This document shows, piece after piece, positions 1-7,844 of a stretch of DNA of 34,263 nucleotides. The position numbers and the translations under genes were made by a program. Position 1 is the first letter of the stretch. Each line of letters opens with the position of its first letter. The DNA lies in assembly GCA_022690815.1 (NCBI GenBank), contig JALCZJ010000028.1, forward strand, positions 1 through 34,263, written 5' to 3'. The notes beneath the pieces were generated by a model. It was not told where the DNA came from. It was given only the letters and a program-made list of their open reading frames with translations, and made no database searches. The stretch is from Ferrimicrobium sp. (GTDB lineage: Bacteria; Actinomycetota; Acidimicrobiia; Acidimicrobiales; Acidimicrobiaceae).

Positions 1-2
1 CC

Positions 3-50
3 TTGCAGCGACGAGCCTTTGACCTGATTGGGGCCAAGTTGAGCGTGTGA
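3..50 (+). CDS. possible 3' end of a truncated gene
   Basis: An open frame runs from the window edge (LQRRAFDLIGAKLSV, then TGA at 48-50). It reads like a normal protein C-terminus, but only 15 residues are visible and no family can be named. The following stretch up to the whiB stop at 129 carries no gene. Confidence 0.25.
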   Translation: MQRRAFDLIGAKLSV

Positions 51-128
51 CAGTAAAACTGACCCCAGGATAGACCAAAACCCCAGCTAGCGGTAGGGGT
101 GAGTTGGGATGGTGGGGGTGAGTTCAGC

Positions 129-392
129 TTAGCGGCGGATCAACTGCGCACGGTGTAGTCGCTTGCGCTCTCGCTCGGAGGAGCCGCCCCAGACGCCATG
201 TTCGATCCGGTTCTTCAACGCATAGGCGAGACAGTCATCGATCACGCTACAGGTAACACAGATTTTGCGAGCGCAAACCACTCCAGCGCCGTCAGACGGG
301 AAAAATATCGCCGGGTCTAGCCCCCGACAAGCCCCAGCTGCCATCCATGGTTCACTAACCCAAACGATTTCATCGACATCGTCAGTTGCCAA
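129..392 (-). CDS. WhiB-family Fe-S transcriptional regulator
   Basis: WhiB-like (Wbl) proteins are small actinobacterial regulators that bind a 4Fe-4S cluster and partner the primary sigma factor. With the start chosen here the protein has 87 residues and shows the four cluster ligands C22, C45, C48 and C54 (C-x22-C-x2-C-x5-C), one extra cysteine C40, and the family turn 'GVWGG' near residues 66-70, followed by a basic tail (SSERERKRLHRAQ). The frame is open to a TTG at 410, but the TTG at 392 lies just after AAGGGGGAGG, an excellent ribosome binding site, so 392 is preferred. It is monocistronic and divergent from the small gene at 574. Which Wbl class it belongs to cannot be decided by eye. 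Confidence 0.9.
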   Translation of the reverse strand: MATDDVDEIVWVSEPWMAAGACRGLDPAIFFPSDGAGVVCARKICVTCSVIDDCLAYALKNRIEHGVWGGSSERERKRLHRAQLIRR

Positions 393-410
393 GGTTCCCT
401 CCCCCTTCAA

Positions 411-491
411 GTCATCCCTTGACTCCTAGGATATTACCGTATAGTAACATTTGCAAGACTCGATCGAAAGATGTCATCCATTCGGATGACA
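411..491. promoter_or_regulatory. whiB upstream region with repeated GTCATCC sites and an 8-bp palindrome
   Basis: GTCATCC occurs at 411-417 and again at 473-479, where it forms an 8-bp perfect inverted repeat TGTCATCC-attc-GGATGACA (472-479 and 484-491). A TAATAT box on the minus strand (431-436) with TTGCAA upstream (451-456) is a weak candidate promoter for whiB. The repeated site may be an operator, possibly autoregulatory, but that is inference. Confidence 0.4.
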
Positions 492-573
492 AACTCAGCA
501 ACCAAATGCCAACAGCACTTGGCTTGACGCACAGGTACTTCCTCGGATGTCACAACCCAGTAGGATGCTAGAG

Positions 574-834
574 ATGAACGAGACGGAGCAACCAGTTGAA
601 ATCCGCGCACGGGTCAAGATCTTGTACCTTGGGCCTGTCGCCCCGCATTGGGAGGTTCGCTGGAGCTCAGGAGATCGCCAAGTTGTCGATGAGTTCACCC
701 AACGGGTAAACGCTCGGCTCATGATGCTGCCACCGCACGATCCACAGTTCCGACGCAACCGCGAACGTGTCATGCGCGACGCCGAACGCGAAGGCATCTA
801 TGTCGCATGGGACATCGATGAAGACGATTCGTAG
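574..834 (+). CDS. hypothetical protein, 86 aa
   Basis: I do not recognise this protein. It is soluble, charged and without membrane segments, cysteines or obvious motifs. An N-terminal half that looks like beta strands (IRARVKILYLGPVAPHWEVRW) is followed by a helical, Arg/Glu-rich half and an acidic end (WDIDEDDS). The frame is open from ATG 547, but only the ATG at 574 has a Shine-Dalgarno-like AGGA at a sensible distance (about 8 nt), so that start is preferred. Codon use looks like that of the neighbouring real genes, and the antisense frame gives an implausible protein. It is transcribed away from whiB. Confidence 0.55.
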   Translation: MNETEQPVEIRARVKILYLGPVAPHWEVRWSSGDRQVVDEFTQRVNARLMMLPPHDPQFRRNRERVMRDAEREGIYVAWDIDEDDS

Positions 835-887
835 GCCATCGATTACGTCAAGTGTTCGTGCGATCATGATCCCAGAGCAATGCCCGC

Positions 888-923
888 ACTGGTCGCGACC
901 AGTCATCCCAGGGACTTCGTCCC
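888..923. terminator. paired hairpins after the 86-aa gene
   Basis: A 16-bp perfect palindrome ACTGGTCGCGACCAGT (888-903) is followed by a GGGAC-ttc-GTCCC hairpin (911-923). A further 10-bp palindrome GATCATGATC lies at 862-871. They sit between convergent genes ending at 834 and 1024, which suits transcription termination, but there is no T tract. Confidence 0.35.
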
Positions 924-1004
924 AGATTGCGTGGTCACGTCGCAAGCAGATTGCATACTAACAACACCCCAGGAGCCAACACCTTAGAAACGGAGTGTAC
1001 AACC

Positions 1005-1021
1005 GAGTCCAGTAGGGACTC
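1005..1021 (-). terminator. hairpin just after the 335-aa gene
   Basis: GAGTCC (1005-1010) and GGACTC (1016-1021) form a 6-bp stem with a 5-nt loop, starting two nucleotides beyond the stop codon of the minus-strand gene at 1024. The downstream minus-strand sequence GGTTGT is only weakly T-rich. Confidence 0.4.
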
Positions 1022-1023
1022 TA

Positions 1024-2031
1024 TTACTTTTTTTTCTTGAAGATCTTTCGCTTCACGACCAAGTCGTCATCCGAACGATCCCATCCCAGCTTGTCAGCGG
1101 CACGATCAAGATCCGTGTCGATCTCTCCGGTGTGCTCAAACGCACGATTCTTACGGGCAAGCGAGTTCATGAACTCCTCCGTCCCCGGGATGATCGCCGC
1201 GTGGGAGCCAAACTCAAACCGCGGTGGCATTGGGTCAAGATGCCCTTGGGCCTGAGCGACGTCAGCACGAGCCTCGCCGTTGGGATCGTAGGCGCCAGTC
1301 GCCAGAGGGGCTCCTGCTTCGGCTGTTGTCGACGCTTCCGTCCGCTCAACGGGTTGGGCAGAACTAGTTCGAGCTTCATCGTCTGGCGTGACGCCAACCC
1401 CCGATACCCAGGCTACCCCCATTGCCTCCATTCCCAGTGGCCAAACCTCTGTTGATCGGGTCTCAATCAATGGCTGAGTCCCAGCCTCGTCGGATGCCAC
1501 CACCTTGTCTGGGGCCGTAGTCTCATCCGATGCCACTGTCGCGCTCGATTCAGTGGCCTGATGCGGGACGGCTATATCAGGTGGAACATCAGCGTCTTGT
1601 GGTAAGATCGAATCCGCTGGAGCGACAGCCATGCCGCCGGGCACCACGGAGCCAGGTTCAATCAACGCATCAGACGAAGGAGTTTGGGCGGGGACTGTTG
1701 GGGTCGCCATCGTATCGGCAATGGGTTGACCCATCAACCACCCTCGTGCAACATCTCGAGGATCATCCTCGCGCCCAGGTCTTGACGGGGATCCCTCAAC
1801 GTCAGCAAGCAGACCACGAATGTGTGCATAAACTTCCCCAGGGCGTTGGAAATCGCTCGCAACCATACGCTGGTCACCAGGGACCGTTGTCGGACTCTCG
1901 GCAGTTGTCTCCACCAACTCGGGTAGTCTCACCGGATGCTCGGGATCCGCTAACGCGGCTGTCCGTTGCAACACTGACCAAAATGAAGCGCGCTGGTCCG
2001 TTGAGTTACTCTGTTCCTGCTTGGGATACAT
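1024..2031 (-). CDS. hypothetical low-complexity protein, 335 aa
   Basis: No family is recognised. The N-terminal ~100 residues (start MYPKQEQSNSTDQ) are mixed in composition. The middle (about 100-265) is rich in Ala, Pro, Thr, Ser, Asp and Val, with internally repeated VASDE/VASDETT blocks typical of a disordered linker. The last ~65 residues look more ordered (FEFGSHAAIIPGTEEFMNSL, then DTDLDRAADKLGWDRSDDD) and end in a lysine-rich KRKIFKKKK tail. No signal peptide or membrane segment is seen. The ATG at 2031 is preceded by GGGGGAGGTGA, but at about 16 nt, farther than usual, so the start is uncertain; an ATT three nucleotides upstream is the only near alternative. It is divergent from the MarR gene and may be its target. 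Confidence 0.65.
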   Translation of the reverse strand: MYPKQEQSNSTDQRASFWSVLQRTAALADPEHPVRLPELVETTAESPTTVPGDQRMVASDFQRPGEVYAHIRGLLADVEGSPSRPGREDDPRDVARGWLMGQPIADTMATPTVPAQTPSSDALIEPGSVVPGGMAVAPADSILPQDADVPPDIAVPHQATESSATVASDETTAPDKVVASDEAGTQPLIETRSTEVWPLGMEAMGVAWVSGVGVTPDDEARTSSAQPVERTEASTTAEAGAPLATGAYDPNGEARADVAQAQGHLDPMPPRFEFGSHAAIIPGTEEFMNSLARKNRAFEHTGEIDTDLDRAADKLGWDRSDDDLVVKRKIFKKKK

Positions 2032-2142
2032 AATGAATCTATCGTCACCTCCCCCGGAAACATAACCCCCAGCGGTAACTTTACTCGATATCTACGAACC
2101 AGGTAACATAATCGACGGGACAGCAAGGATAGGAGCCAGTGG
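2032..2142. promoter_or_regulatory. divergent control region of the 335-aa gene and marR-type gene
   Basis: The 111-bp gap between divergent genes has GGTAAC at 2074-2079 and again at 2102-2107, and a possible plus-strand -10 box CATAAT at 2107-2112. A divergently placed MarR protein commonly binds such a region. No clear long palindrome was found. Confidence 0.3.
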
Positions 2143-2652
2143 ATGAATCACGCAAACACCCCAAATCGAGATGCCTATCTTGAGGAGATTGAGGACGGCC
2201 TCCGATCGATGATCCGGTGGAGCCGTCGCCACTCGTCACAGCTCGCCCACGACCTCTACCAGGGTCTCGATCTCACCGCGCTCACTATTCTTTCGGCTCT
2301 CGATGACCATCCTCAGTCACGGTTGACCCACCTTGCTGAATGGCTCAAATTGGATCTCTCCAATGCCAGTCGCCAAACATCGCTGCTTGAAGCTGCCGAG
2401 CTGATCGAAAAAACCAGCGACCCAAACGATCGGAGATCAACCCTGCTTTCCGTCAGCCCAAAGGGTAAAGAAGTCTTGGAGCAGGCGCGCCGAGAGTCGA
2501 CCAATTTCATGCACTCGGTCTACCAAGAATGGGACACCAGCGAGCTTGCCCAATTCGCCTCGATGATCACCCGAACCGTCGACGCCATCGACGAGATTCG
2601 CTCGTCGACCGAACACCTTGTCGACCGAAGAGCGGCAAAGACCAACCCGTAG
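2143..2652 (+). CDS. MarR-family transcriptional regulator
   Basis: MarR proteins are dimeric winged-helix repressors or activators that usually respond to small ligands. The 169-residue length is typical. Residues about 40-105 form the winged-helix domain: recognition-helix region LSNASRQTSLLEAAELIEK and the family wing signature DPNDRRS (residues 93-99), followed by the long C-terminal helix used for dimerisation. The ATG at 2143 follows AGGAG at 7 nt, a good ribosome binding site. It is divergent from the 335-aa gene and convergent with the MFS transporter, so the divergent gene is the more likely target. The ligand cannot be told from sequence. Confidence 0.9.
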   Translation: MNHANTPNRDAYLEEIEDGLRSMIRWSRRHSSQLAHDLYQGLDLTALTILSALDDHPQSRLTHLAEWLKLDLSNASRQTSLLEAAELIEKTSDPNDRRSTLLSVSPKGKEVLEQARRESTNFMHSVYQEWDTSELAQFASMITRTVDAIDEIRSSTEHLVDRRAAKTNP

Positions 2653-2739
2653 CCAACGTGTCGGCACAAACCCACCACTTACTGTCGACCTTTGGCCTGG
2701 GCATCACCATCCGATTTTGCTTTCCAAACGCCCAGAAAA

Positions 2740-2779
2740 CGTCATGCTGTCAGCCACCTAGGCGACTGACAGCATGACG
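2740..2779. terminator. 14-bp perfect hairpin between convergent genes
   Basis: CGTCATGCTGTCAG (2740-2753) and CTGACAGCATGACG (2766-2779) are perfect complements separated by a 12-nt loop. On the minus strand the stem is followed by TTTTCTGG, so it is best placed to terminate the transporter gene ending at 2801; it may also stop the MarR transcript from the other side. Confidence 0.7.
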
Positions 2780-2800
2780 CCAACTCCTCTGTCGATTCAA

Positions 2801-4237
2801 TCAGTCTTGCTGGGGCGCTAGCCGATCGGCCGCCGCACGCACGATCTTCTCAGCATGTGCAGCGATGTCATCCTCACCCGAGACATCCTCCATCGACCGA
2901 TTCGCTGGCTCCGGCAGGACCAAGGTCACGAGGAAACCAAGAACCGCCATGCCGAAGGAGAAGTCGAGCGCTCCGGCGACACCAAGATGGCTCTTGATGA
3001 TCGGGAAGAGGTAGACCCCAAGAAAGGCACCAAACTTGGCGATGCCCGCCGAAAGGCCATGACCCGTGGATCGCATGCTGGTGGGATAGACCTCCCCTGC
3101 AAGCACGAACGTGGTCTCGTTGGGGCCGAACTCAGCGAAGAAGTAACTCACACCGAAGAGCAGCAAGAACGGCAGGACCAAGGTCGTGATGTTCGGGATT
3201 ACTCCGATCGCCAGAAAGGCGAGGCCCATGAACAAGAATCCGATGAGCTGGAGTCGCTTGTGACCGATTCGATCCATGAACATCGCTGCGAGGTAATAGC
3301 CAGGTACCGCCGCCACTGAGAAGACGATGAGCTGGAGCGCGATGGCCTCAGTCAGCACGTGAGCGCCGGTCCCACCGAGAACGCTTTTGACGATGAGGGG
3401 TGCTGAAACCGAGTTGCCGTAGTACGCGTAGTCAAAGACGAACCAGGATCCAGCGGTGCCCAAGAGGTACAAGAGATAGCGGCGATTCGAGAGAAACGCC
3501 CCAAGGCTGAGGCGCGCCGGCTTGTCGTTGGAATGAGCCACCAAAAGTCCACCATCGGAGAAGGAGGCAAGATCCTTGGCGGCACCCGCGTTGTCTCCTC
3601 TAACCCGGGCACTGTATCGTGGTGACTCTGGCATCTTGCGCCGCAGATAGACGACGGCAAGCGCAGGAACCGCTCCAAGGCCGAGCATCAACCTCCAGGC
3701 GATATCGGCATTGACATTCGCCGAAAGCAGCGCCAGCGCCACAACATAACCAGCCACCGTACCGAGCGCCTGCATGGCAAACACCAAGCCGACGAGCTTG
3801 CCACGGGATTTGGTGTTCGAGTACTCGCTCATGAGCACAGCCGACATCGGATAATCACCGCCTACGCCGATCCCAAGAATGAAACGGAAGATCAGGAGCC
3901 AGATGAAGCCGGGAGAGAATGCAGAGAGGACGGCACCGACTACCATCAGTGCGGCCTCCATGCCATAGACCTTCTTACGGCCAAGCCTGTCCGAGATACG
4001 TCCAAATATGATAGCCCCAAAGAAGGCCGACAACAGCGTGATCGAGTTGATGAGGCCGGTCTCGGAGGCACTGAGACCCCACTGCTTTGCAATGAGGGTG
4101 GTCGCGGTACCGATAATGAACAGATCGTAGGCATCGGTAAAGAATCCCATGCCTGCGACGAAGATGGATCGTGTATGAAACCGTGATAGAGGCGCATTGT
4201 TCAATGCATCAGAGATGGATTGATTGCTATCGCTCAT
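2801..4237 (-). CDS. MFS transporter of the phosphate:H+ symporter type
   Basis: A 12-helix major facilitator protein of the inner membrane. It resembles the PHS family (Pho84 type, TC 2.A.1.9): 'GMGFFTDAYDLF' in helix 1 (D35, D38), 'GRISDRLGRKK' in the first loop, 'GIGVGGDYPMSAVLMSEY' in helix 4, and 'FGPNETTFVLAGEVYPTSMR' near the C-terminal half, all close to Pho84 signatures. The likely role is proton-coupled uptake of phosphate or a related anion; other organic-acid MFS carriers share some motifs. The frame is open to 4393, but the 52 extra residues are unlike the family, and ATG 4237 has AGAAAGG at 6 nt, giving 478 residues. It lies downstream of metF on the same strand but behind a probable terminator and a 192-nt gap, so it probably has its own promoter. 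Confidence 0.85.
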   Translation of the reverse strand: MSDSNQSISDALNNAPLSRFHTRSIFVAGMGFFTDAYDLFIIGTATTLIAKQWGLSASETGLINSITLLSAFFGAIIFGRISDRLGRKKVYGMEAALMVVGAVLSAFSPGFIWLLIFRFILGIGVGGDYPMSAVLMSEYSNTKSRGKLVGLVFAMQALGTVAGYVVALALLSANVNADIAWRLMLGLGAVPALAVVYLRRKMPESPRYSARVRGDNAGAAKDLASFSDGGLLVAHSNDKPARLSLGAFLSNRRYLLYLLGTAGSWFVFDYAYYGNSVSAPLIVKSVLGGTGAHVLTEAIALQLIVFSVAAVPGYYLAAMFMDRIGHKRLQLIGFLFMGLAFLAIGVIPNITTLVLPFLLLFGVSYFFAEFGPNETTFVLAGEVYPTSMRSTGHGLSAGIAKFGAFLGVYLFPIIKSHLGVAGALDFSFGMAVLGFLVTLVLPEPANRSMEDVSGEDDIAAHAEKIVRAAADRLAPQQD

Positions 4238-4362
4238 CGCATGCCTTTCTGTGTGACGTCTATCTGCGACCGAATCGTCGCCGACATAGCCAGTGTGTAC
4301 GGCGATAGTTGCCATAGACCGACGCAAAGGTAACCTCGCGGTAAACATCACATGAACAATAA

Positions 4363-4375
4363 CGAGGTGGCCTCG
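4363..4375 (-). terminator. weak terminator after metF
   Basis: CGAGG-tgg-CCTCG forms a tight 5-bp stem. Read on the minus strand it is followed by TTATTGTT, giving a short intrinsic-terminator shape about 55 nt past the metF stop at 4430, ahead of the transporter gene. Confidence 0.4.
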
Positions 4376-4429
4376 CGTCCACCCATGGCGCACTGAGCTG
4401 TGGCGAGAAGTTACCTTGAGGAGTTGAGG

Positions 4430-5299
4430 CTAATCAACGACGGTGGCCGACAACCGCTCGAAGAACTCGGTGGTGACCGCGGCATTGTTCATCGAGAACA
4501 GATGCACACCCTTTGCACCATCTTGGAGCGCCCGCTTGGCCAGCGCCAGCGCCGCATCGAGCCAGCGCGCACGAAACTCGTCAAGTCCACCAGCATCCCT
4601 CAGCTCTAAAGGCGGAACTCCGACCGATAGCTTGATGCCGGCGATCTGTGCCATACGCTGGAGTTGCTTGGGTGACGCTGGCACCATCAACCCAGGCACC
4701 ACCGGTGTGGCCACGTTATGCGCCTCCATGGCGGCGCGTAGCCCCGCGAAGGATGGGTAATCGAAGAAGAACTGTGTCAAGCCAAGGTCAGCACGTGCGA
4801 GCTTGGCAGCCGCGTACGCGCGATCCTGAGCCAGATCCACTGATTCTGGATGTCCGTTCGGGTGCAAGGCCACCATCACCGGCAAATCACTCTCCTGGCG
4901 TACGAGATCGACCAGCTCGCCTGCATAACGCAGATCACCTGGACCGAGTTGGACTCCTCCCTCGAGCGGCGGGTCACCCCGTAAGGCGAGGATACCACAG
5001 GCACCAATCGCCTCATAGCGATGAATCAGGTCAACTAGTTCATCCCGGGTATTGCCAAGACAGGCCAGATGAGCAACCACATGAAAGCCCATGCCAACGA
5101 GCTCCTCAATCAGGGCAATCGTCTTCGGGCGAGACGAACCCATCGCACCGTAGGTGACCGTCACAAAGTCCGGGCGAATCTCTCGCAGGGCACCCAAGAG
5201 CTCGTCAAGTTTGGTCACCTGAGCCTCGCTTCGTGCGGGCCAGACCTCAACCGAGCGAATCGGGCCAGCGTGTCCAGTTACAACATCAGGCTTAAACAA
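4430..5299 (-). CDS. metF: 5,10-methylenetetrahydrofolate reductase
   Basis: MetF is a cytosolic flavoenzyme that reduces 5,10-methylene-THF to 5-methyl-THF for methionine synthesis. The 289-residue protein is a single TIM barrel of usual bacterial length. Visible signatures are 'SVEVWPAR' with catalytic-type E18, 'FVTVTYGA' (residues 45-52), the 'HLACLG' strand (77-82), and 'LALRGDPP' with D109, matching the flavin-contacting Asp of E. coli MetF. The start is a TTG at 5299, preceded by GAGGTGA inside the end of folD; the two genes overlap by 8 bp, so translation is probably coupled. It closes the sucCD-purNH-folD-metF run and uses the methylene-THF that FolD also handles. Confidence 0.93.
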   Translation of the reverse strand: MFKPDVVTGHAGPIRSVEVWPARSEAQVTKLDELLGALREIRPDFVTVTYGAMGSSRPKTIALIEELVGMGFHVVAHLACLGNTRDELVDLIHRYEAIGACGILALRGDPPLEGGVQLGPGDLRYAGELVDLVRQESDLPVMVALHPNGHPESVDLAQDRAYAAAKLARADLGLTQFFFDYPSFAGLRAAMEAHNVATPVVPGLMVPASPKQLQRMAQIAGIKLSVGVPPLELRDAGGLDEFRARWLDAALALAKRALQDGAKGVHLFSMNNAAVTTEFFERLSATVVD

Positions 5300-6149
5300 C
5301 CGTCACCTCAGCCGCACGCACTGCATTTGACAAGAGCATCGCACGCGTCATTGGCCCAACGCCACCAATTCGAGGGGTGATATATCCCGCAACCTCGCCT
5401 ACGGCATCGTCGACATCGGAGAGGAGTTTGCGTCCCTCAAACGTCGTGCCAGCGCCCACAACGATGGCCCCAGGTCGCACCATATCCGCAGTGATGATGC
5501 CAGGCGATCCAGCTGCCGCGACGATGACATCTGCGGTGCGGGTATAGTCCCCAAGCGCTTGGACCTTTGAATGTACGACGGTAACGGCAGCGTTGAGACC
5601 TGGTCGATTGAGTGTGAGCAACAAAGCCAGCGGGCGCCCAATCGTCACCCCACGACCGACGATCACCACGTGTTTGCCGGTGAGATCCAAACCATAGAGG
5701 CCAAGAAGCTCGACAATGCCGGCTGGCGTACAGGCGAGGACTTGAGGCTCACCAAGAGCTAGTAGACCAAGATTGACAGGGTGAAGGCCGTCGACGTCCT
5801 TTGCAGGCCTCACCGCCGCCAACACACGATCCTGGTCAAGGTGCGCGGGCAGCGGCAACTGCACGAGGTAGGAGTGGACCCGCTGGTCGTGGTTGAGAGT
5901 GTCAAGGACCTCAAGGAGCTCGTCCATCGTCACATCGGCACCCAAGCGATGATCGAAGGAGGCGATCCCAAGTTCAGCACAATCAGCATGTTTCATGGCA
6001 ACATAGCGAGCACTCGGTGCGTCATCCCCAACCAAGACCGTCGCGAGTCCGACCTCAACCCCTCGATGGCCTAAGGCTATAATGCGTTCTTGCAAACCCT
6101 CTTTGACCTTCGATGCAGCCCAATTGCCATCTAAAATGGTCGCAGCCAC
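5292..6149 (-). CDS. folD: bifunctional methylene-THF dehydrogenase / methenyl-THF cyclohydrolase
   Basis: FolD interconverts 5,10-methylene-THF and 10-formyl-THF with NADP. The 285-residue protein shows the active-site stretch 'SARYVAMKHADCAELGI' with the catalytic lysine, 'YLVQLPLP', 'PAKDVDGLHP', the nucleotide-binding 'GRGVTIGRPLALLL' (usual form GRSxxVGxP, so Ser is replaced by Gly here) and the C-terminal 'GGVGPMTRAMLLSN'. The frame is open to GTG 6155, but AAGGAG lies 5 nt before the second GTG at 6149, which is the preferred start. It overlaps metF by 8 bp and is separated from purH by about 200 nt. It supplies 10-formyl-THF for PurN and PurH upstream. Confidence 0.95.
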   Translation of the reverse strand: MAATILDGNWAASKVKEGLQERIIALGHRGVEVGLATVLVGDDAPSARYVAMKHADCAELGIASFDHRLGADVTMDELLEVLDTLNHDQRVHSYLVQLPLPAHLDQDRVLAAVRPAKDVDGLHPVNLGLLALGEPQVLACTPAGIVELLGLYGLDLTGKHVVIVGRGVTIGRPLALLLTLNRPGLNAAVTVVHSKVQALGDYTRTADVIVAAAGSPGIITADMVRPGAIVVGAGTTFEGRKLLSDVDDAVGEVAGYITPRIGGVGPMTRAMLLSNAVRAAEVTVV

Positions 6150-6353
6150 GTGCACTCCTTACCTACTTAGACTTACGTAAATTGAGGGCCAAACGACCTC
6201 TGAACATCGACCAGTCGCCACCAACGGACCTAAGCTTCCCATCACGTAAGCCGTCCCATCTGTGTCAAGGAGTTGTGGTCGACACCTTGGCATGCCGCAA
6301 ATGCCACACTCCACCCCGCAGGCAAACCAGCTCCGAATCGTATCCGATGGCGC
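6150..6353 (-). other. structured leader between purH and folD
   Basis: This 204-nt gap breaks an otherwise tight gene run and holds no convincing ORF. A hairpin TGGCAT-(7)-ATGCCA (6288-6293 and 6301-6306) is enclosed by GGAGT (6269-6273) pairing with ACTCC (6308-6312). A minus-strand TTGACA (6263-6268) could be a -35 box, but no matching -10 box was found. It could be an internal promoter or attenuator for folD-metF. Confidence 0.3.
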
Positions 6354-7844
6354 TCAATGGCGGAAATGACGCCGCGGGGCGAAAAGTAACGTGATCTGAG
6401 CCTGCTCAGCCACCTGAGCGATCGCATCGTCCTTGACAGAGCCAGAGGGGGCAACTACCGTCGTAACGCCGGCCTCGATCAGCGTCTCCAACCCGTCAGG
6501 GAACGGGAAAAATGCGTCGGAGGCAGCTGCACCACCAACAGCCTTGACACCTGCCTTCGTCACGGCAATCCGGCTGGCATCGACTCGCGATGGTTGACCT
6601 TGGCCGACGCCGACTGCCGCCTGATCCTTCACGACGACCACTGCGTTCGATGCCGCTGCCTGGGCTACGGCTACCGCCAACCAAGCGTCTAAAAGCTCAT
6701 CTTCGGTCGCATGACGACTCGTCACCTGTCGAAACTCCTCGATCCCCTCGAGCGCATCGGCAGGTTGCACGAGGTAGCCGCCAGCGACGGACCGCAGTTG
6801 CAGTGTCTCTGGAGCCCCCGGGAACAGAGCGATCCGACTCCTTTTGCGCTTTGCGAAGATCATCTCTTCGGCACAATCAACCACCCCTGGTGCTACCAGG
6901 ACATCGAACTTCGGTCGGGCAAGCATGACTTCGGCCAACGCTGGAGTCAATGGACGGTTGATTGCCACTACGCCACCAAAGGCCGACAGAGGATCACCCT
7001 CAAACGCCTGCACGTAGGCGTCGACGATGCTGTCACGGCGCGCGACCCCACAGGGCGCACCGTGCTTGACGACGACACAGGCCGGGTCAACGCCGAGTCT
7101 GTCTAGCAGCCGCTGCGCTCCATCGGCATCGAAAATGTTGAGATACGACGGCTCCTGTGAGCCCAACCACACTGTGTTAGCCCAACCCGCCTTCTCATCC
7201 TCGTCATCGACGTAGAGTCCGCCAGGTTGATGGGGGTTCTCGCCGTAGCGAAGCTCTTGCACCCGCGTCAACTGTAACACCTTATGAGCAGGCAATGGCG
7301 ATGAGTCCTGACCAAGCCAGGTCGCAACCCGAGCGTCGTAGGCTGACACGTAGGCAAAAGCCTTTGACGCGAGACTCCGGCGCTCTTCGAGGCCCAGACC
7401 GGTGGCGAGGTTTTCACGGACTCGTTCGTAATCGTCTGGATCGACCACCACACCGACTGAGGCGTAGTTTTTGGCGGCGGCGCGAACGAGTGCCGGGCCC
7501 CCGATATCGATAAGCTCGATGCTCGGATCGCGATCAAAAGGATAAAGATTGACGATGACAAGGTCGATGGGAGACCACCCCTGCGATGCAAGCTGGGCGA
7601 CATGTTCAGGCTTACTTCGGTCTGCGAGAATCGGGCCGTGGATGGCCGGATGCAACGTCTTGACCCTACCCCCAAACAGCGACCCGAAGCCAGTGATGTC
7701 CTCTACCTTGGTATGAGCAATGCCAAGCTTGTCCAGAGCATCTGCGGTGCCGCCACTTGCGATGATCGAGTAGCCAGCCTCGATCAGCGCCGGAGCAAGA
7801 ATGTCCAGTCCGGTCTTGTCATAGAGTGAAATTAGGGCCTGCAT
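6354..7844 (-). CDS. purH: bifunctional AICAR transformylase / IMP cyclohydrolase
   Basis: PurH performs the last two steps of IMP synthesis: formylation of AICAR with 10-formyl-THF, then ring closure. The protein has 496 residues, slightly short for the family (usually about 510-530). The N-terminal IMP cyclohydrolase domain shows 'SLYDKTGL', 'SGGTADAL', 'GGRVKTLHPAIHG' and 'NLYPFDRD'. The C-terminal transformylase domain has the catalytic Lys-His pair (K260-H261) in 'KHGAPCGVA', where KHANPCG is more common, plus 'GDPLSAFGGVVAINR' and the family's end 'RHFRH'. ATG 7844 follows AGGAGG at 8 nt and overlaps the end of purN by 13 bp, so the two are co-translated. Confidence 0.96.
   Translation of the reverse strand: MQALISLYDKTGLDILAPALIEAGYSIIASGGTADALDKLGIAHTKVEDITGFGSLFGGRVKTLHPAIHGPILADRSKPEHVAQLASQGWSPIDLVIVNLYPFDRDPSIELIDIGGPALVRAAAKNYASVGVVVDPDDYERVRENLATGLGLEERRSLASKAFAYVSAYDARVATWLGQDSSPLPAHKVLQLTRVQELRYGENPHQPGGLYVDDEDEKAGWANTVWLGSQEPSYLNIFDADGAQRLLDRLGVDPACVVVKHGAPCGVARRDSIVDAYVQAFEGDPLSAFGGVVAINRPLTPALAEVMLARPKFDVLVAPGVVDCAEEMIFAKRKRSRIALFPGAPETLQLRSVAGGYLVQPADALEGIEEFRQVTSRHATEDELLDAWLAVAVAQAAASNAVVVVKDQAAVGVGQGQPSRVDASRIAVTKAGVKAVGGAAASDAFFPFPDGLETLIEAGVTTVVAPSGSVKDDAIAQVAEQAQITLLFAPRRHFRH

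Noticed and set aside
4238-4393. 52-residue N-terminal extension of the MFS transporter
   Set aside because: It is unlike PHS transporters, and a good ribosome binding site precedes ATG 4237.
6150-6353. Tetrahydrofolate riboswitch before folD
   Set aside because: Hairpins are present, but I could not match the known conserved core, so no riboswitch is claimed.
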